NCBI RefSeq assembly: GCF_024499015.1
Contig: NZ_CP098604.1
Coordinates: 868,001 to 932,000 of the forward strand
Direction of reading: 5' to 3'
From: Xanthomonas hortorum pv. pelargonii
Lineage (GTDB): Bacteria; Pseudomonadota; Gammaproteobacteria; Xanthomonadales; Xanthomonadaceae
Length of the DNA stretch: 64,000 nt
A program made the position numbers and the translations under genes. Each line of letters opens with the position of its first letter. Positions within the stretch are counted from its first letter, which is position 1. This document shows, one piece after another, positions 35,073 through 46,309 of this stretch. The notes beneath the pieces were generated by a model that did not search any database, was not told the origin of the DNA, and was given only the letters and a program-made list of their open reading frames with translations.

Positions 35073-37069
35073 ATCACCTTCGCGGCCTGCGCCGCATGTT
35101 GCTGTTCGAGCAGGGCAAAGCGCGCGTTTTCGATGCGCTCCACTTCGTCGGCCGGCACCCAGTAATCGATGTCGTCATCGAAGGTACGTGCGATGAAGCT
35201 GCCGATCATGCCGACCAGGCCGATGATCGCCAGCCACCAGATGTGCCAGATCAACCCGAAGCCCATCAGCACGCTGAAGGCACCGATGTACACGCCTGCA
35301 CCGGTGTTGCGTGGCATGTGGATCGCTTCGTACTTGGACGGACGCACCCAGCCCTTGCCGTTCTGCTTGTCGGCCCAGAACTGATCGCGGTCGTCGATAT
35401 GCGGCAGCACTGCGAAGTTGTAGAACGGCGGCGGCGAAGAGGTTGCCCACTCCAGCGTACGGCCATCCCACGGATCGCCCGTGTAGTCCATGTGCTCCTT
35501 GCGCTTCCAGACGCTGTAACCGATCTGCACCAGATTCAGGAAGATGCCCATGCCGATGATCGCAGCACCCGCAGCGGCCACGTACAGCCACGGCGCCCAC
35601 TCGGGGTGGTTGTAGGTGTTCATGCGGCGGGTCATGCCCATGAAGCCGAGCACGTACAGCGGCATGAAGGCCACGAAGAAGCCGATGATCCAGCACCAGA
35701 ACGAGGCCTTGCCGATCTTCTCGTTGAGCTTGAAGCCGAACGCCTTCGGGAACCAGTAGGTCAGACCCGCCAGGTAACCGAACACCACGCCGCCGATGAT
35801 CACGTTATGGAAGTGCGCGATCAGGAACAGGCTGTTGTGCAGCACGAAGTCCACGGCCGGAATCGCCAGCATCACGCCGGTCATGCCGCCGATGGTGAAG
35901 GTGATGATGAAGCCGATCGTCCACAGCACCGGAGAGGTCATGTGCACACGACCGCGGAACATGGTGAACAGCCAGTTGAAGATCTTCACACCGGTCGGGA
36001 TCGAGATGATCATCGTCGTGATGCCGAAGAAGGCATTGACGTTGGCACCCGAGCCCATGGTGAAGAAGTGGTGCAACCACACCACGAACGACAGCACGCC
36101 GATGCACGAGGTGGCGTAGACCATCGAGGTGTAGCCGAACAGCCGCTTGCGGCTGTAGGTCGCGATCAACTCGGAGAAGATGCCGAACGCCGGCAGGATC
36201 AGGATATAGACTTCCGGGTGGCCCCAGATCCAGATCAGGTTGACGTACATCATGGCGTTGCCGCCACCGTCGTTGGTGAAGAAGTGCGTGCCCAGGTAAC
36301 GGTCGGCACCCAGCAAAGCCAACGCCACGGTCAGGATCGGGAACGCGGCGATGATCAGGATGTTGGTGATCAGCGCGGTCCAGGTGAAGATCGGCATGCG
36401 CATCAGGGTCATGCCCGGCGCGCGCATCCGCATGATCGTCACGAAGAAGTTGATGCCGGTCAGCAACGTGCCTAAACCTGAGACCTGCAACGCCCAGATG
36501 TAGTAATCGACACCAACCCCTGGACTGTATTCCAGCCCCGACAACGGCGGATACGCCAACCAGCCGGTCTGCGCGAATTCACCGACACCCAGCGAGATGT
36601 TGATCAGCGCCGCACCGGCTACGAACAGCCAGAAGCTCAGCGAGTTCAGGAACGGGAACGCCACGTCGCGTGCGCCGATCTGCAGCGGCACGATCAGATT
36701 CAACAAGCCCGTCATGAACGGCATGGCCATGAAGAAGATCATGATCACGCCGTGCGCGGTAAAGATCTGGTCGTAGTGATGTGGCGGCAGCACACCTTCT
36801 CCGCCGTTACCCGCCAACGCCTGCTGGGCACGCATCATCGCCGCATCCGCAAAGCCGCGCAGCAGCATCACCAGCGCCACGATGATATACATCACACCGA
36901 TGCGCTTGTGATCCACCGAGGTGAACCACTCGTTCCACAGGTAGCCCCACAGCTTGTACTTGGTGATGGCGCCCGCGATGAGCAGGCCGAGCAGGCCGGC
37001 GCCACCGAGAGCGACCATGATGATCGGCTCGTGGTACGGAACCGCCTCGAGCGTAAGTTTGCCTAGCAT
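35069..37069 (-). CDS. cyoB: cytochrome o ubiquinol oxidase subunit I
   Basis: A 666-residue haem-copper oxidase subunit with about 15 membrane helices. Haem and CuB ligands are visible in [27 protein letters not shown] (with the cross-linked His-Tyr), [10 protein letters not shown] and [13 protein letters not shown]. It oxidises ubiquinol, reduces oxygen to water and pumps protons. The start is ATG 37069, overlapping the cyoA stop by one base; upstream GTG 37090 was rejected. Operon order A-B-C-D is canonical. Confidence 0.96.
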   Translation of the reverse strand: MLGKLTLEAVPYHEPIIMVALGGAGLLGLLIAGAITKYKLWGYLWNEWFTSVDHKRIGVMYIIVALVMLLRGFADAAMMRAQQALAGNGGEGVLPPHHYDQIFTAHGVIMIFFMAMPFMTGLLNLIVPLQIGARDVAFPFLNSLSFWLFVAGAALINISLGVGEFAQTGWLAYPPLSGLEYSPGVGVDYYIWALQVSGLGTLLTGINFFVTIMRMRAPGMTLMRMPIFTWTALITNILIIAAFPILTVALALLGADRYLGTHFFTNDGGGNAMMYVNLIWIWGHPEVYILILPAFGIFSELIATYSRKRLFGYTSMVYATSCIGVLSFVVWLHHFFTMGSGANVNAFFGITTMIISIPTGVKIFNWLFTMFRGRVHMTSPVLWTIGFIITFTIGGMTGVMLAIPAVDFVLHNSLFLIAHFHNVIIGGVVFGYLAGLTYWFPKAFGFKLNEKIGKASFWCWIIGFFVAFMPLYVLGFMGMTRRMNTYNHPEWAPWLYVAAAGAAIIGMGIFLNLVQIGYSVWKRKEHMDYTGDPWDGRTLEWATSSPPPFYNFAVLPHIDDRDQFWADKQNGKGWVRPSKYEAIHMPRNTGAGVYIGAFSVLMGFGLIWHIWWLAIIGLVGMIGSFIARTFDDDIDYWVPADEVERIENARFALLEQQHAAQAAKVI

Positions 37070-38019
37070 CACTTGTCTCCAGAAGTGCACATGGCAACCG
37101 GCTCTGCAGCCGATGCCTGATGGTCGCCGTGGCCTTCGCCATGGCCTTGCGGACCGTGACCCGGACCATTCATGTATTTGTCGACCAGCGAGCGGAACAT
37201 GCCGTCCTGCACCGACGAGTAGTAGGTGACCGGATACTGTTCTTTATCGTTGCGATTGGCGGCCAGCACCTGGTATTCGACGGCAGTCAGCGCCTTCGGC
37301 GATGCCTTGACCTTGGCCACCCATGCATCGAAGCCGGCCTGGTCGGTGGCATGCGCCTTGAAGCTCATCTTCGAAAAGCCGTGACCGCTGTAGTTGGTGG
37401 ACAGGCCGAAGTATTCGCCCTGCTCGTTGGCCACCAGATGCAGCTTGGTTTCCATGCCGGCCATCGCGTAGATCATCGTGCCCAGGTGCGGGATGAAGAA
37501 GGAATTCATCACCGTGTCGGAGGTGATCTTGAAGTTCAGCGGCGTGTGCACCGGGAAGGCGATTTCGTTGACCGTGGCGATGTTCTGGTCCGGGTAGATG
37601 AACATCCACTTCCAGTCCAGCGAGACCGCTTCGATGGTGAGCGGCTTGACGTCCGAATCCAGCGGCCGGTACGGATCCAGCGCATGCGAGGAGCGCCAGG
37701 TCAGCACTGCCAGCACCAGGATGATCACGCACGGGATCGACCACACCACCACTTCGATGGCGGTGGAGTGCGACCAATCCGGCTCGTAGCGCGCCTTCGT
37801 GTTGGACGCGCGATATTTCCACGCGAACGCGATCGTCATCACGATCACCGGGATGACCACGATCAGCATCAGCACCACCGAGGTGATCAGCAGTTGCTTT
37901 TCGTCGTGGCCGATCTGGCCTTTCGGATTGAGGATGGCCGAGTTGCAGCCTGCCAACAGCAGGAACGGCAACATCAGGCCTGGACGAAGTACACGCCCGA
38001 GATGTTTCAACGGAATCAT
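37069..38019 (-). CDS. cyoA: cytochrome o ubiquinol oxidase subunit II (lipoprotein)
   Basis: A 316-residue lipoprotein: lipobox LLLAGC near residue 25, two membrane helices ([20 protein letters not shown] and [17 protein letters not shown]), then a periplasmic cupredoxin domain. The CuA-binding cysteines of cytochrome c oxidase are absent (the corresponding loop reads [12 protein letters not shown]), which identifies a quinol oxidase. The C-terminal tail is His/Gly-rich ([17 protein letters not shown]). ATG 38019 was preferred to a TTG 12 bases upstream. It is the first gene of the operon. Confidence 0.94.
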   Translation of the reverse strand: MIPLKHLGRVLRPGLMLPFLLLAGCNSAILNPKGQIGHDEKQLLITSVVLMLIVVIPVIVMTIAFAWKYRASNTKARYEPDWSHSTAIEVVVWSIPCVIILVLAVLTWRSSHALDPYRPLDSDVKPLTIEAVSLDWKWMFIYPDQNIATVNEIAFPVHTPLNFKITSDTVMNSFFIPHLGTMIYAMAGMETKLHLVANEQGEYFGLSTNYSGHGFSKMSFKAHATDQAGFDAWVAKVKASPKALTAVEYQVLAANRNDKEQYPVTYYSSVQDGMFRSLVDKYMNGPGHGPQGHGEGHGDHQASAAEPVAMCTSGDK

Positions 38020-38382
38020 CGGTCGATCCAAGTGCGAAGGAACGCCAGCCTCATGCGTCGCATCCCCTTTCGGGACATGTCCGGCAGCGCTCTTCCTGAA
38101 GAAAGATGACCGCGCAGACCGAAGACACGGGTTAGCTCCCTAATTTTAAACTTTGCTGCACCTGCACGAAACCCATCGGCCATGATCTGCCGCAATTAAT
38201 GCGCGCAAACGTATGCGACATGTTGTCGCAGCGCGGCGCAAGGCAGAAACGATACGGTTGCGGACCTGCACAATCAGGCCTGCGTGATGTGCAGCGCCTA
38301 TGGCTGCGCGTGCGCTTAGGTGAACGCGCATCTGCCCAAAACGCAACTGGGCCGACCAATGGCCGACCCAGTATTGAAGCGA
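38020..38382. other. upstream region of the cyo operon
   Basis: This 363-base region lies between tRNA-Thr and cyoA and contains the operon promoter. An AT-rich TTTAAAATTAGG (minus strand, about 38141-38152) could be a -10 region, but no good -35 precedes it. No other feature was seen. Confidence 0.4.
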
Positions 38383-38458
38383 TGGTGCCGGAAATAGGAA
38401 TCGAACCTACGACCTACGCATTACGAATGCGCCGCTCTACCAACTGAGCTATTCCGGC
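38383..38458 (-). tRNA. tRNA-Thr (anticodon CGT)
   Basis: A 76-base cloverleaf with encoded CCA. The acceptor stem GCCGGAA pairs with TTCCGGC, the D-arm includes AGCTCAGTTGGTAGAGC, the anticodon loop TTCGTAA sits on a GCGCA/TGCG stem, and the T-arm contains GGTTCGATTCC. Anticodon CGT reads ACG codons. The gene appears to be a single unit. Confidence 0.97.
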
Positions 38459-38641
38459 GAGCCGTGAATTGTAGGAGCGGAGCCAGTCCCGGGTCAATCG
38501 CCGCTGGTGGAGCAGGCCGGGCATTGCGGCGTCATGCGCCAGGTTGCGACTGGAGAAAGTCAGTCAGCTGACAACTGCAAGGCAGCCCACATGCGCCAAA
38601 CCGAATCCCTACTCGCCAAGCCCATTTACAAGCGCCTGCTT

Positions 38642-39592
38642 TCAGCTAACCAAGCGCAACCGCAGTTCCTTGGGCAGCGCGAACACCATCGATTCCGGCT
38701 CGCCCTCCAGCTCGGAGACGCCCTCGGCGCCCAGCTCGCGCAGCCGTGCCAGCACCCCATCCACCAGCACCTGCGGTGCGGAAGCGCCGGCGGTCAGGCC
38801 GATGTGCTGCTTGCCGACGATCCAGGCCGGGTCGATCTCGCTGGCGTTGTCGATCAGGTAAGACTCCACCCCGTCGCGTCGTGCCAGCTCGCTGAGACGG
38901 TTGGAGTTGGAGCTATTGGGCGAACCGACCACCAGCACCAGATCGCATTGGCGCGCGAGATCGCGCACCGCGTCCTGGCGGTTCTGGGTGGCATAACAGA
39001 TATCGTCGTGGCGCGGCCCCTGCATCGCCGGGAAGCGCGCACGCAGGGCCTCGATGATGCCCATGGTGTCGTCCACCGACAGCGTGGTCTGGGTGGTGTA
39101 GGCGAGGTTTTCGGGCTGGCGGATCTGCAGCGTGGCCACCTGCTCGATGTCTTCGACCAGATAGATCGTGCCCGGGCCGCGCTCACGGCTCCACTGCCCC
39201 ATCGTGCCTTCCACTTCCGGATGCCCGGCATGGCCGATCAGCACCACATCGCGTCCGGCCCGGCAATGCCGCGCCACCTCGAAGTGCACCTTGGTCACCA
39301 GCGGACAGGTCGCGTCGAACACCTTGAGCCCGCGGCGCTCGGCCTCCAGGCGCACCGCCTGCGAGACGCCGTGTGCGCTGAAGATCACCGTGGCGTTATC
39401 GGGCACCTCGTCGAGTTCTTCGACGAAGACCGCGCCGCGCTGCTTGAGGTCGTCGACCACGAAACGGTTGTGCACCACTTCATGGCGCACATAGATCGGC
39501 GCGCCCAGCGTCTCGATCGCGCGCTTGACGATCTCGATCGCACGGTCGACACCGGCACAAAAACCACGGGGATTGGCGAGCAGGACTTCCAT
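38642..39592 (-). CDS. ispH: 4-hydroxy-3-methylbut-2-enyl diphosphate reductase
   Basis: A 316-residue IspH, the last enzyme of the non-mevalonate isoprenoid pathway, reducing HMBPP to IPP and DMAPP with a [4Fe-4S] cluster. The three cluster cysteines are visible in [24 protein letters not shown] and [11 protein letters not shown], and the substrate loop [11 protein letters not shown] is present. The start ATG 39592 ([11 protein letters not shown]) matches the family; ATG 39601 would add three residues. It follows lspA in the conserved ribF-ileS-lspA-ispH order. Confidence 0.96.
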   Translation of the reverse strand: MEVLLANPRGFCAGVDRAIEIVKRAIETLGAPIYVRHEVVHNRFVVDDLKQRGAVFVEELDEVPDNATVIFSAHGVSQAVRLEAERRGLKVFDATCPLVTKVHFEVARHCRAGRDVVLIGHAGHPEVEGTMGQWSRERGPGTIYLVEDIEQVATLQIRQPENLAYTTQTTLSVDDTMGIIEALRARFPAMQGPRHDDICYATQNRQDAVRDLARQCDLVLVVGSPNSSNSNRLSELARRDGVESYLIDNASEIDPAWIVGKQHIGLTAGASAPQVLVDGVLARLRELGAEGVSELEGEPESMVFALPKELRLRLVS

Positions 39593-39606
39593 GGCGGGCA
39601 TTCTAC

Positions 39607-39630
39607 GGGAATGGGGAATCAGGAATCGGA
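39607..39630. repeat. GGGAAT-type intergenic repeat
   Basis: GGGAATGGGGAATCAGGAAT and the following CGGA, just upstream of ispH, is one of at least four copies of a G-rich heptamer-like repeat in this window (also 31806, 47736 and, inverted, 47852). Confidence 0.6.
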
Positions 39631-39671
39631 CCGGGCGGCGTGCGCCCGCAGGAACACTTCAGCCTCGATTG

Positions 39672-40184
39672 CTAATTTTTGATCCCTGACTCCCGCTTAC
39701 CGCCCTTGTCGAACAGACCGAATACCGCGATCCCGATGGCGCCGCCCACGATCGCCGAGTCGGCGATATTGAACGACGGCCAGGTGTGGCTGCCGATGTA
39801 CCACTGGATGAAATCGACCACGTGGCCATGCATCAGGCGGTCGATCACGTTGCCGATCGCCCCGCCGATCACCAGCGCATACGGCAGCGCGCTACGCCAC
39901 TCGCCGCGCACGGTGCGCGACAGCCAGAACGCCAGCAGCCCGCTGATGCCCACCGCCAGCGCGGTGAAGAACCACAGCTGCCAGCCGCCGGCATCGCTCA
40001 GAAAGCTGAAGGCCGCCCCGGTGTTGTAGGTGCGGTACCAGTTCCAGAAGCCGTCGATCACCGGCACGGCGGTGTACTCGGGCAGGCTGGACAGCACCCA
40101 GGCCTTGCTCCACTGGTCCAGCCCGACCACGAGCGCAGACAACAGCAACCAGATCAGGGCGGAGGGTTTGGGGCGTTGACTCAT
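39672..40184 (-). CDS. lspA: lipoprotein signal peptidase
   Basis: A 170-residue type II signal peptidase with four membrane helices. The catalytic aspartates are in [17 protein letters not shown] and [11 protein letters not shown], and the conserved NTGAAFSF box is present. It cleaves prolipoproteins before the lipid-modified Cys; in this window CyoA and the lipoproteins at 58522 and 60006 are predicted substrates. ATG 40184 was chosen over a TTG 15 bases upstream. It is separated from ileS by 336 bases containing a long hairpin. Confidence 0.95.
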   Translation of the reverse strand: MSQRPKPSALIWLLLSALVVGLDQWSKAWVLSSLPEYTAVPVIDGFWNWYRTYNTGAAFSFLSDAGGWQLWFFTALAVGISGLLAFWLSRTVRGEWRSALPYALVIGGAIGNVIDRLMHGHVVDFIQWYIGSHTWPSFNIADSAIVGGAIGIAVFGLFDKGGKRESGIKN

Positions 40185-40470
40185 GTCGAGAGGTCGCAAT
40201 TGGTTGTGATTTCTCCGACGCCGGAGAAGATGCCTGGATGGCGTTGGAGATGGCGAAAACTAAACAACGATGACCAAAGCTGGATGACAGGCAAGCGAGG
40301 ATGGCATGGCCGCTTCAGCCAGCTGCCCTGCCCCGCTTTACCGCAAGCGCGAGCCTCAGCAAGCGCCACAACGCATCAGGCGTAGCAGTCAGCGCCGCGT
40401 AAGCGTGTGGCGCAGTAGCCTGCAAATAAGGCAGCGGCACGTTCCAGCGCAGCACGTTCTACGAAAACAT

Positions 40471-40508
40471 CGGCAGTGCGTTGCGGAATCTTCCGCGACG
40501 CATTGCCG
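40471..40508 (-). terminator. long hairpin downstream of ileS
   Basis: An 18-base stem (40471-40488 with 40491-40508) and two-base loop; its only two mismatches would be G-U pairs in RNA. On the minus strand it lies 12 bases after the ileS stop and is followed by GATGTTTTCG. The T-run is short, so it may attenuate read-through into lspA or protect the 3' end rather than stop transcription fully. Confidence 0.5.
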
Positions 40509-40520
40509 TCGATGCCCGCA

Positions 40521-43352
40521 TCAGAACCAGCGACGCGCCTCGCCCGGGCCTTCGAGATTGCTCACGCAGCGGCTGCACAGTTCCGGGTGACGCGGATCGC
40601 TGCCCACGCTGGCCTGGTGGTGCCAACAGCGCACGCACTTGGCCTTGGTGGTCGGCTGCGCGCTGACGAAGATGTCGTCGGTGCTGGCCGCAGTGACGGT
40701 CACATCGCCACTGATGAACAAAAAGCGCAGCTCCTCGGCCAGCGGCTGCCAGCGCGCGGCGGTCTGCGCATCGGCGGCGACGGTGATCTCCGCTTCCAGC
40801 GCCGCACCGATCGCGCCATTGGCACGCATCGGCTCCAGCACCTTGGCCACCTGCTCGCGCAAGGCCAGCAATTTGTCGAAGTCGGCACTGGTCAACGCGG
40901 CATCGGCCGGCAATGGCGCCAGCCCCTCGTACCAGGTGGCGAACAGCACGTTGTCGGTGTGCTTGCCCGGCAGATAGCCCCACAGTTCTTCGGCGGTGAA
41001 GCTCAGCAGCGGCGCGATCCAGCGCACGAACGCCTCGGCCACGTGATACATCGCGCTCTGCGCCGAACGGCGGCCGCGTGCATCCTCGGCCATCGTGTAC
41101 AGGCGGTCCTTGGTCACATCCAGATACAGCGACCCCAGGTCCACGCTGCAGAAATTCAGCAGCGCCTGCACGATCTCGGCGAAGTCGTAACGCGCATACG
41201 CGGCAACGATCTTCTCCTGTAGTTCGTGCGCGCGATGCACGATCCAGCGGTCCAGCAGCACCATGTCGTCCAGTGCTACCAGATGCTGTAACGGATCGAA
41301 GCCGTGCAGATTGCCGAGCAGAAAGCGCGCGGTATTGCGCAGGCGGCGATACGCATCGGCGTTGCGCTTGAGGATTTCCTGCGACAGCGACATCTCGTTG
41401 CTGTAGTCGGCCGAGGCGATCCACAGGCGCAGGATGTCCGCGCCCAGGGTCTTCATGATGTCCTGCGGCTCGATGCCGTTGCCCAGCGACTTGGACATCT
41501 TGCGGCCGTGCTCGTCCACGGTGAAGCCGTGGGTCAGGCACTGCTTGTACGGCGCCGCCTTATCCATCGCCACGCCGGTCAGCAGCGAGGACTGGAACCA
41601 GCCACGGTGCTGATCGGAGCCTTCCAGATACAGGTCGGCCGGCTTGGGCAGGCCGCGATCCACCAGCACTGTTTCATGGGTCACGCCGGAGTCGAACCAC
41701 ACGTCCAGGATGTCGGTGATCTTGTCGTAATCGGCCGCCTCATCGCCCAGCAGCTCGGCCGCGTCCAGCGTGTACCACACGTCCACACCGCCCAGTTCCA
41801 CCCGGTCGGCGACCTGGCGCAGCAACTCGGTGCTGCGCGGATGCGGCTCGCCGGTTTCGCGATGCACGAACAAGGCGATCGGCACGCCCCAGGTGCGCTG
41901 GCGCGAAATCGTCCAGTCCGGGCGCCCGTCGACCATGCCGGCGATGCGCGCCTGGCCCCAGGACGGATACCAATGCACGTTTTCGATCGCCTTGAGCGCA
42001 TCGGCGCGCAGGTTGGCCTGCTCCATCGAGATGAACCACTGCGGCGTAGCGCGGAACGCGATCGGCGTCTTGTGGCGCCAGCAATGCGGATAGCTGTGCT
42101 CCATCTTGCTGGCGGCCAGCAGCACGCCGGTGTCGCGCAACGCATCGATGATGATGTCGTTGGCCTTCCAGATATGCAGCCCGGCCAGCACGGTGTCGCC
42201 CAGCGGCGGCGTCGACGGCAGATACACGCCGCGCCCATCCACCGGGTTGATCTGCGCAGCGCCGTAGCGCTCCAGCAACCCATACTGCTTGGAAACCTGA
42301 TAGTCCTCCTGACCATGACCGGGTGCGGTATGTACAGCGCCGGTACCGTCTTCGGCGGACACGTGATCGCCCAGCAGCAGCGGGATCTCGCGCTCGGCAT
42401 AGAACGGGTGGTTCAGCAGCATCTGTTCCAGCGCCGCGCCCTTGGCATGGCCGTGCACTACCACTGTTTCCACGCCGTAACGCAGCAGTGCCTTGCCGGC
42501 CAACGCCTCGGCGATCACCAACCAACGCGGCTGGCCGCGATCGGCCGGGCCTTCGACCAGCACGTAATCCAGGTCCGCGCCCAGGCTCACCGCCAGCGAG
42601 GCCGGCAGCGTCCACGGGGTGGTGGTCCAGATCGGCACCGCCACGCCCACGCCCGTCGGTAGCGTCGCGCCGAATGCGGCAGCGACAGCGCCCGGATCGC
42701 GCGCCGGATAGGCGATATCCACCGTCGGCGACACCTTGTCGGCGTATTCGATCTCGGCCTCGGCCAAGGCCGAGCCGCAATCGAAGCACCAGTGCACCGG
42801 CTTCACGCCGCGGGTCAGATGGCCGTTGTCGACCACCTTGGCCAGCGCGCGGATTTCATTGGCTTCGAAGCGGAAATCCAGCGTCTTGTACGGGTTGTCC
42901 CAATCGCCGATCACGCCCAGGCGCTTGAAGTCGCGCCGCTGTAGATCGATCTGCTCGGTGGCGTATTCGCGGCACTTCTGGCGGAACTGCGCCGCATCCA
43001 GCTTCACGCCGACCTTGCCGTACTTCTTCTCGATCGCGATCTCGATCGGCAGGCCGTGGCAGTCCCAGCCCGGGATGTACGGCGCATCGAAGCCAGCCAG
43101 ATACTTGGACTTGACGATGATGTCCTTGAGGATCTTGTTGACCGCATGGCCCAGATGGATCTGGCCGTTGGCATACGGCGGGCCGTCGTGCAGCACGAAC
43201 AGCGGGCGCCCTGCCGCGTTGGCGCGCAGTTGCGCGTACAGCCCCTCGCGCTCCCAGCGTTCCAGCATCGCCGGCTCGCGCTTGGGCAGGTCGCCACGCA
43301 TCGGAAACTCCGTCGCGGGCAGATGGAGCGTGGCTTTGTAGTCGTGGGTCAC
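40521..43352 (-). CDS. ileS: isoleucyl-tRNA synthetase
   Basis: A 943-residue class I synthetase. The HIGH motif appears as [13 protein letters not shown], the KMSKS loop as [11 protein letters not shown], the editing (CP1) domain spans the middle ([14 protein letters not shown]), and the C-terminal zinc finger is KCVRCWHH...[11 protein letters not shown]. It charges tRNA-Ile and edits Val-tRNA-Ile. The gene follows ribF by six bases. The start [12 protein letters not shown] is the usual one for the family. Confidence 0.97.
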   Translation of the reverse strand: MTHDYKATLHLPATEFPMRGDLPKREPAMLERWEREGLYAQLRANAAGRPLFVLHDGPPYANGQIHLGHAVNKILKDIIVKSKYLAGFDAPYIPGWDCHGLPIEIAIEKKYGKVGVKLDAAQFRQKCREYATEQIDLQRRDFKRLGVIGDWDNPYKTLDFRFEANEIRALAKVVDNGHLTRGVKPVHWCFDCGSALAEAEIEYADKVSPTVDIAYPARDPGAVAAAFGATLPTGVGVAVPIWTTTPWTLPASLAVSLGADLDYVLVEGPADRGQPRWLVIAEALAGKALLRYGVETVVVHGHAKGAALEQMLLNHPFYAEREIPLLLGDHVSAEDGTGAVHTAPGHGQEDYQVSKQYGLLERYGAAQINPVDGRGVYLPSTPPLGDTVLAGLHIWKANDIIIDALRDTGVLLAASKMEHSYPHCWRHKTPIAFRATPQWFISMEQANLRADALKAIENVHWYPSWGQARIAGMVDGRPDWTISRQRTWGVPIALFVHRETGEPHPRSTELLRQVADRVELGGVDVWYTLDAAELLGDEAADYDKITDILDVWFDSGVTHETVLVDRGLPKPADLYLEGSDQHRGWFQSSLLTGVAMDKAAPYKQCLTHGFTVDEHGRKMSKSLGNGIEPQDIMKTLGADILRLWIASADYSNEMSLSQEILKRNADAYRRLRNTARFLLGNLHGFDPLQHLVALDDMVLLDRWIVHRAHELQEKIVAAYARYDFAEIVQALLNFCSVDLGSLYLDVTKDRLYTMAEDARGRRSAQSAMYHVAEAFVRWIAPLLSFTAEELWGYLPGKHTDNVLFATWYEGLAPLPADAALTSADFDKLLALREQVAKVLEPMRANGAIGAALEAEITVAADAQTAARWQPLAEELRFLFISGDVTVTAASTDDIFVSAQPTTKAKCVRCWHHQASVGSDPRHPELCSRCVSNLEGPGEARRWF

Positions 43353-43358
43353 AGGTCT

Positions 43359-44393
43359 CTACCGTTGCGCTGCGTTGTCTGAAGCGTCTGCACTTGCATG
43401 TGCAGACGTTTGCGAGGAGCTCGCATGTTTATTGTCCGCACATGGAGGTGCGGGTTCTTGAGAGGGACTCGCATTAAGTAGCGCACGCGCCTGCTCGGCA
43501 TCGCGATGCATCTGCACGGTCAGCGCCTCCAGGCCATCGAACTTTTCTTCGTCGCGCAGCTTGGCGACGAATTCGACCTCGATGTGGCGGCCGTACAAAT
43601 CGCCCTGAAAATCGAACAGATGCGCTTCCAGCAGCGGCTCCACACCGGCCACCGTCGGGCGGGTGCCAAAGCTCGAGACCGACGGCCACGGCTGATCGGC
43701 CACACCATGCACCCAGGTTGCGTAAATGCCCGACAGCGCCGGCGTGCGCGGAAAGCGCAAGTTGGCAGTGGGGTAACCCAGCGTGCGCCCAAGCTGCTTG
43801 CCGCGCACCACCCGCCCGCCGATGGCGTACGGGCGGCCAAGCAGTTCGCCGGCATGCGCAAACTCGCCCGTGCCCAGCAGCTCGCGAATGCGCGTGGCCG
43901 AAATGCGCTCGCCGCGCAGATGCACCGGGGCAATCTCGCCAGCCACGAACCCGTATTGCTCACCGAGCACGCGCAGCAGGCCGATATCGCCGCCACGCCG
44001 GTGGCCGAAGCGGAACTCCGGGCCGATCCACACTTCGCGCGCGCACAGCCGGCCAACCAAAGCCAGCCGTACGAAATCCTCGGCGCTCATTGCCGCCAAG
44101 TGGCCGTCGAAACGGATCATGCCCACGCTGTCGGCGCCCAGGCCGTACAGCCCTTCGATCTTGGCGCGGGCCAGCGTCAACCGCGGCGGCGGCGCTGCCG
44201 GAGCAAAAAATTCGCGCGGCAACGGCTCGAAGCTCACTGCCACTGCCGGCACGCCCAGCGCGCGCGCGCGTTCGACCGCGTGCTGCACCAATGCCCGATG
44301 CCCCAGGTGCAGGCCATCGAAGGCGCCGATGCAGACCACGCTCCCGTGCGGGAACAGCGTCCCGCCCTCGACGTCTCTAAACAGCCTGCTCAT
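43359..44393 (-). CDS. ribF: bifunctional riboflavin kinase/FMN adenylyltransferase
   Basis: A 344-residue RibF. The N-terminal nucleotidyltransferase half has GAFDGLHLGHRALVQ and ISATRIRELL. The C-terminal riboflavin kinase half has GRTLGYPTANLRF and EVEFVAKLRDEEKFDG. It makes FMN and FAD. The last 35 residues are a Ser/Ala-rich tail not needed for the fold. ATG 44393 (MSRLFRDVEGG) was chosen; an in-frame extension to 44555 runs through the upstream spacer. No riboswitch is needed or seen before this gene. Confidence 0.95.
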   Translation of the reverse strand: MSRLFRDVEGGTLFPHGSVVCIGAFDGLHLGHRALVQHAVERARALGVPAVAVSFEPLPREFFAPAAPPPRLTLARAKIEGLYGLGADSVGMIRFDGHLAAMSAEDFVRLALVGRLCAREVWIGPEFRFGHRRGGDIGLLRVLGEQYGFVAGEIAPVHLRGERISATRIRELLGTGEFAHAGELLGRPYAIGGRVVRGKQLGRTLGYPTANLRFPRTPALSGIYATWVHGVADQPWPSVSSFGTRPTVAGVEPLLEAHLFDFQGDLYGRHIEVEFVAKLRDEEKFDGLEALTVQMHRDAEQARALLNASPSQEPAPPCADNKHASSSQTSAHASADASDNAAQR

Positions 44394-44600
44394 TGCTCGA
44401 TCCAAACAGATGCCGGCCTGCGGGCCGACCCTCACTGATACATAACCTGCAAGTATAGCCGTGCCTGTCAACCCGCATGGGTGCGCGCCGCGCAGTGAGC
44501 AACGCTTGGCCAGGCGCAATGAGTATTCCAGCTGCGCGAAGTCAGAACTCCGCACAACACAGGCGGTTCTGCAGCGCGCTCGGCCAGATCCGCAAGTCTC

Positions 44601-46208
44601 TTACCCTTCGCGCAGATGCCGCGGCCGCAGCCCCAATGCCAGCTGCGCCACCAGATAGGTCGCCCCACCGCTGCCGACCAGCACCGCCAGCCAGCCGATG
44701 CGATCCCACTTTTCCATCACGGTGAACGAGGGCAACCACCACAGCAGGCCCAACAGCACCACCACCATCGCCGCACAGGCCAGCAGCAGGCGCAGCGCAT
44801 AGCCGCCCCAGCCGGGCCGCCGCTGGTACACGCCGGACTTGCCCAGCCAGTACCACAGCAAGCCCAGGTTGAGATAACTCGACAACGCACTGGCGATCCC
44901 CAGCGCCAGATGCAGGCCCGGCTGCTTGCCCAGCGCCTGCATCACGCCCTGCGCCTTGAGCTCGGGCGGCACCATGACCTGGTAGACCACCGCCAGCAGC
45001 GCGAAGTTGAACACCATGTTGGCGATCAGCGCCGCCACACCCGCGCGCACCGGCGTACGGGTGTCCTGACGGGCGTAGAACGCCGGCAGCACCACCTTGA
45101 GCATGGCGTAGGCCGGCAGGCCAAAGCTCAGGCCGTAGACCGACATCGCGGTCATGCGCGTATCGAAGGCGGTGAACTGGCGGTACTGGAACAAGGTGGC
45201 CACCAGCGGCTCGGCCAGCAGCAGCAACCCGAGCATCGCCGGCATGGCGATCAGCAGCGTGGTACGAAACCCCCAGTCCAGCGCGCCGGAAAACGCGCTG
45301 CGGTCGGTCTTGACGTGATGGCGCGCCAGCGCCGGCAGGATCACTGTGCCCAGCGCCACCCCGAAAACACCCAACGGCAGCTCCAGAAACCGGTCGGCCA
45401 GCGACAGCCATGACTGCGAGCCATCGGCCAACCGCGCGGCGATCACGGTATCCAGCATCAGGTTGATCTGCGCCACCGACGAACCGAACAGGGTCGGGAT
45501 CATCAAGGTCAGCACCTTGCGCACGTCCGGGTGGGTCCAGCCCCAACGCGGCAACGTCAGCAGATCGATGCCCTTCAAGGCCGGCAGCTGGAACAGCAAC
45601 TGCAGCGCACCGGCCACCAGCACCGCCCAGCCCAGCGCCAGGATCGGCACCTCCAATCGCGGCGCCAGCCACAGGGCGCCGGCGATCATGCACAGATTGA
45701 GGATCACCGGCGTGAGGGCCGGAATCGCAAACCGCTGGAAGCTGTTGAGCGCTCCGCCCGCCAGCGCGGTCAACGACACGAACAACAGAAACGGGAAGGT
45801 CAGCCGCAACAAGTCGACCAGCAGGCCGTACTTATCCGGATCGGTCGCCGCGCCATCGGAAAAGATCGACGCCAATTGCGGGGTGAAGATCAGCCCCAGC
45901 GCAGTGATCACCAGCAACATGCCGCCCAGCGTGCCGGACACCCGCGACATCAGCTCGCGCAGGTCCGCATGCGGCCGGGTTTCCTTGACCTCGGTGAACA
46001 CCGGCACGAACGCAGTGGCGAACGAGCCTTCGGCGAACAGGCGGCGCAGGAAATTGGGAATGCGAAACGCCACCCAGAACGCATCGGTGACTGCGTTGGC
46101 GCCGAAGGTGGTGGAGATCGCCTGATCGCGGATCAGCCCCAATACCCGCGACACCATGGTCATACTGCTGAACGAGAGCAGGCCTCTCAACATACCGGGC
46201 TTGCTCAC
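44601..46208 (-). CDS. murJ: lipid II flippase MurJ
   Basis: A 535-residue polytopic membrane protein of the MviN/MurJ family with about 14 helices. Family landmarks are SFSSMTMVSRVLGLIRD at the N-terminus, TDAFWVAFRIPNFLRRLFAEG and the later FYARQDTRTPV. It flips lipid II across the inner membrane for peptidoglycan synthesis. It lies 207 bases upstream of ribF and is divergent from rpsT, the arrangement common in gammaproteobacteria. Confidence 0.95.
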   Translation of the reverse strand: MSKPGMLRGLLSFSSMTMVSRVLGLIRDQAISTTFGANAVTDAFWVAFRIPNFLRRLFAEGSFATAFVPVFTEVKETRPHADLRELMSRVSGTLGGMLLVITALGLIFTPQLASIFSDGAATDPDKYGLLVDLLRLTFPFLLFVSLTALAGGALNSFQRFAIPALTPVILNLCMIAGALWLAPRLEVPILALGWAVLVAGALQLLFQLPALKGIDLLTLPRWGWTHPDVRKVLTLMIPTLFGSSVAQINLMLDTVIAARLADGSQSWLSLADRFLELPLGVFGVALGTVILPALARHHVKTDRSAFSGALDWGFRTTLLIAMPAMLGLLLLAEPLVATLFQYRQFTAFDTRMTAMSVYGLSFGLPAYAMLKVVLPAFYARQDTRTPVRAGVAALIANMVFNFALLAVVYQVMVPPELKAQGVMQALGKQPGLHLALGIASALSSYLNLGLLWYWLGKSGVYQRRPGWGGYALRLLLACAAMVVVLLGLLWWLPSFTVMEKWDRIGWLAVLVGSGGATYLVAQLALGLRPRHLREG

Positions 46209-46232
46209 GCAGCCTCCCTCTTGACATCTGAC

Positions 46233-46261
46233 TTGACGTACATAACTAGGTCCATCATACT
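46233..46261 (+). promoter_or_regulatory. candidate rpsT promoter
   Basis: TTGACG (46233-46238) and CATACT (46256-46261) are separated by 17 bases and lie 49 bases before the rpsT start. A second -35-like TTGACA at 46221 would pair with TAACTA at 46243 (16 bases), so two overlapping promoters are possible. Confidence 0.55.
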
Positions 46262-46309
46262 TTCGCGCTTGCTTTTTCCACCATACCGATTTTTCAGGAA
46301 CCCACCACC

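Noticed and set aside
44394..44600. FMN riboswitch before ribF
   Set aside because: No conserved RFN-element core sequences were recognisable, and the spacer is short.
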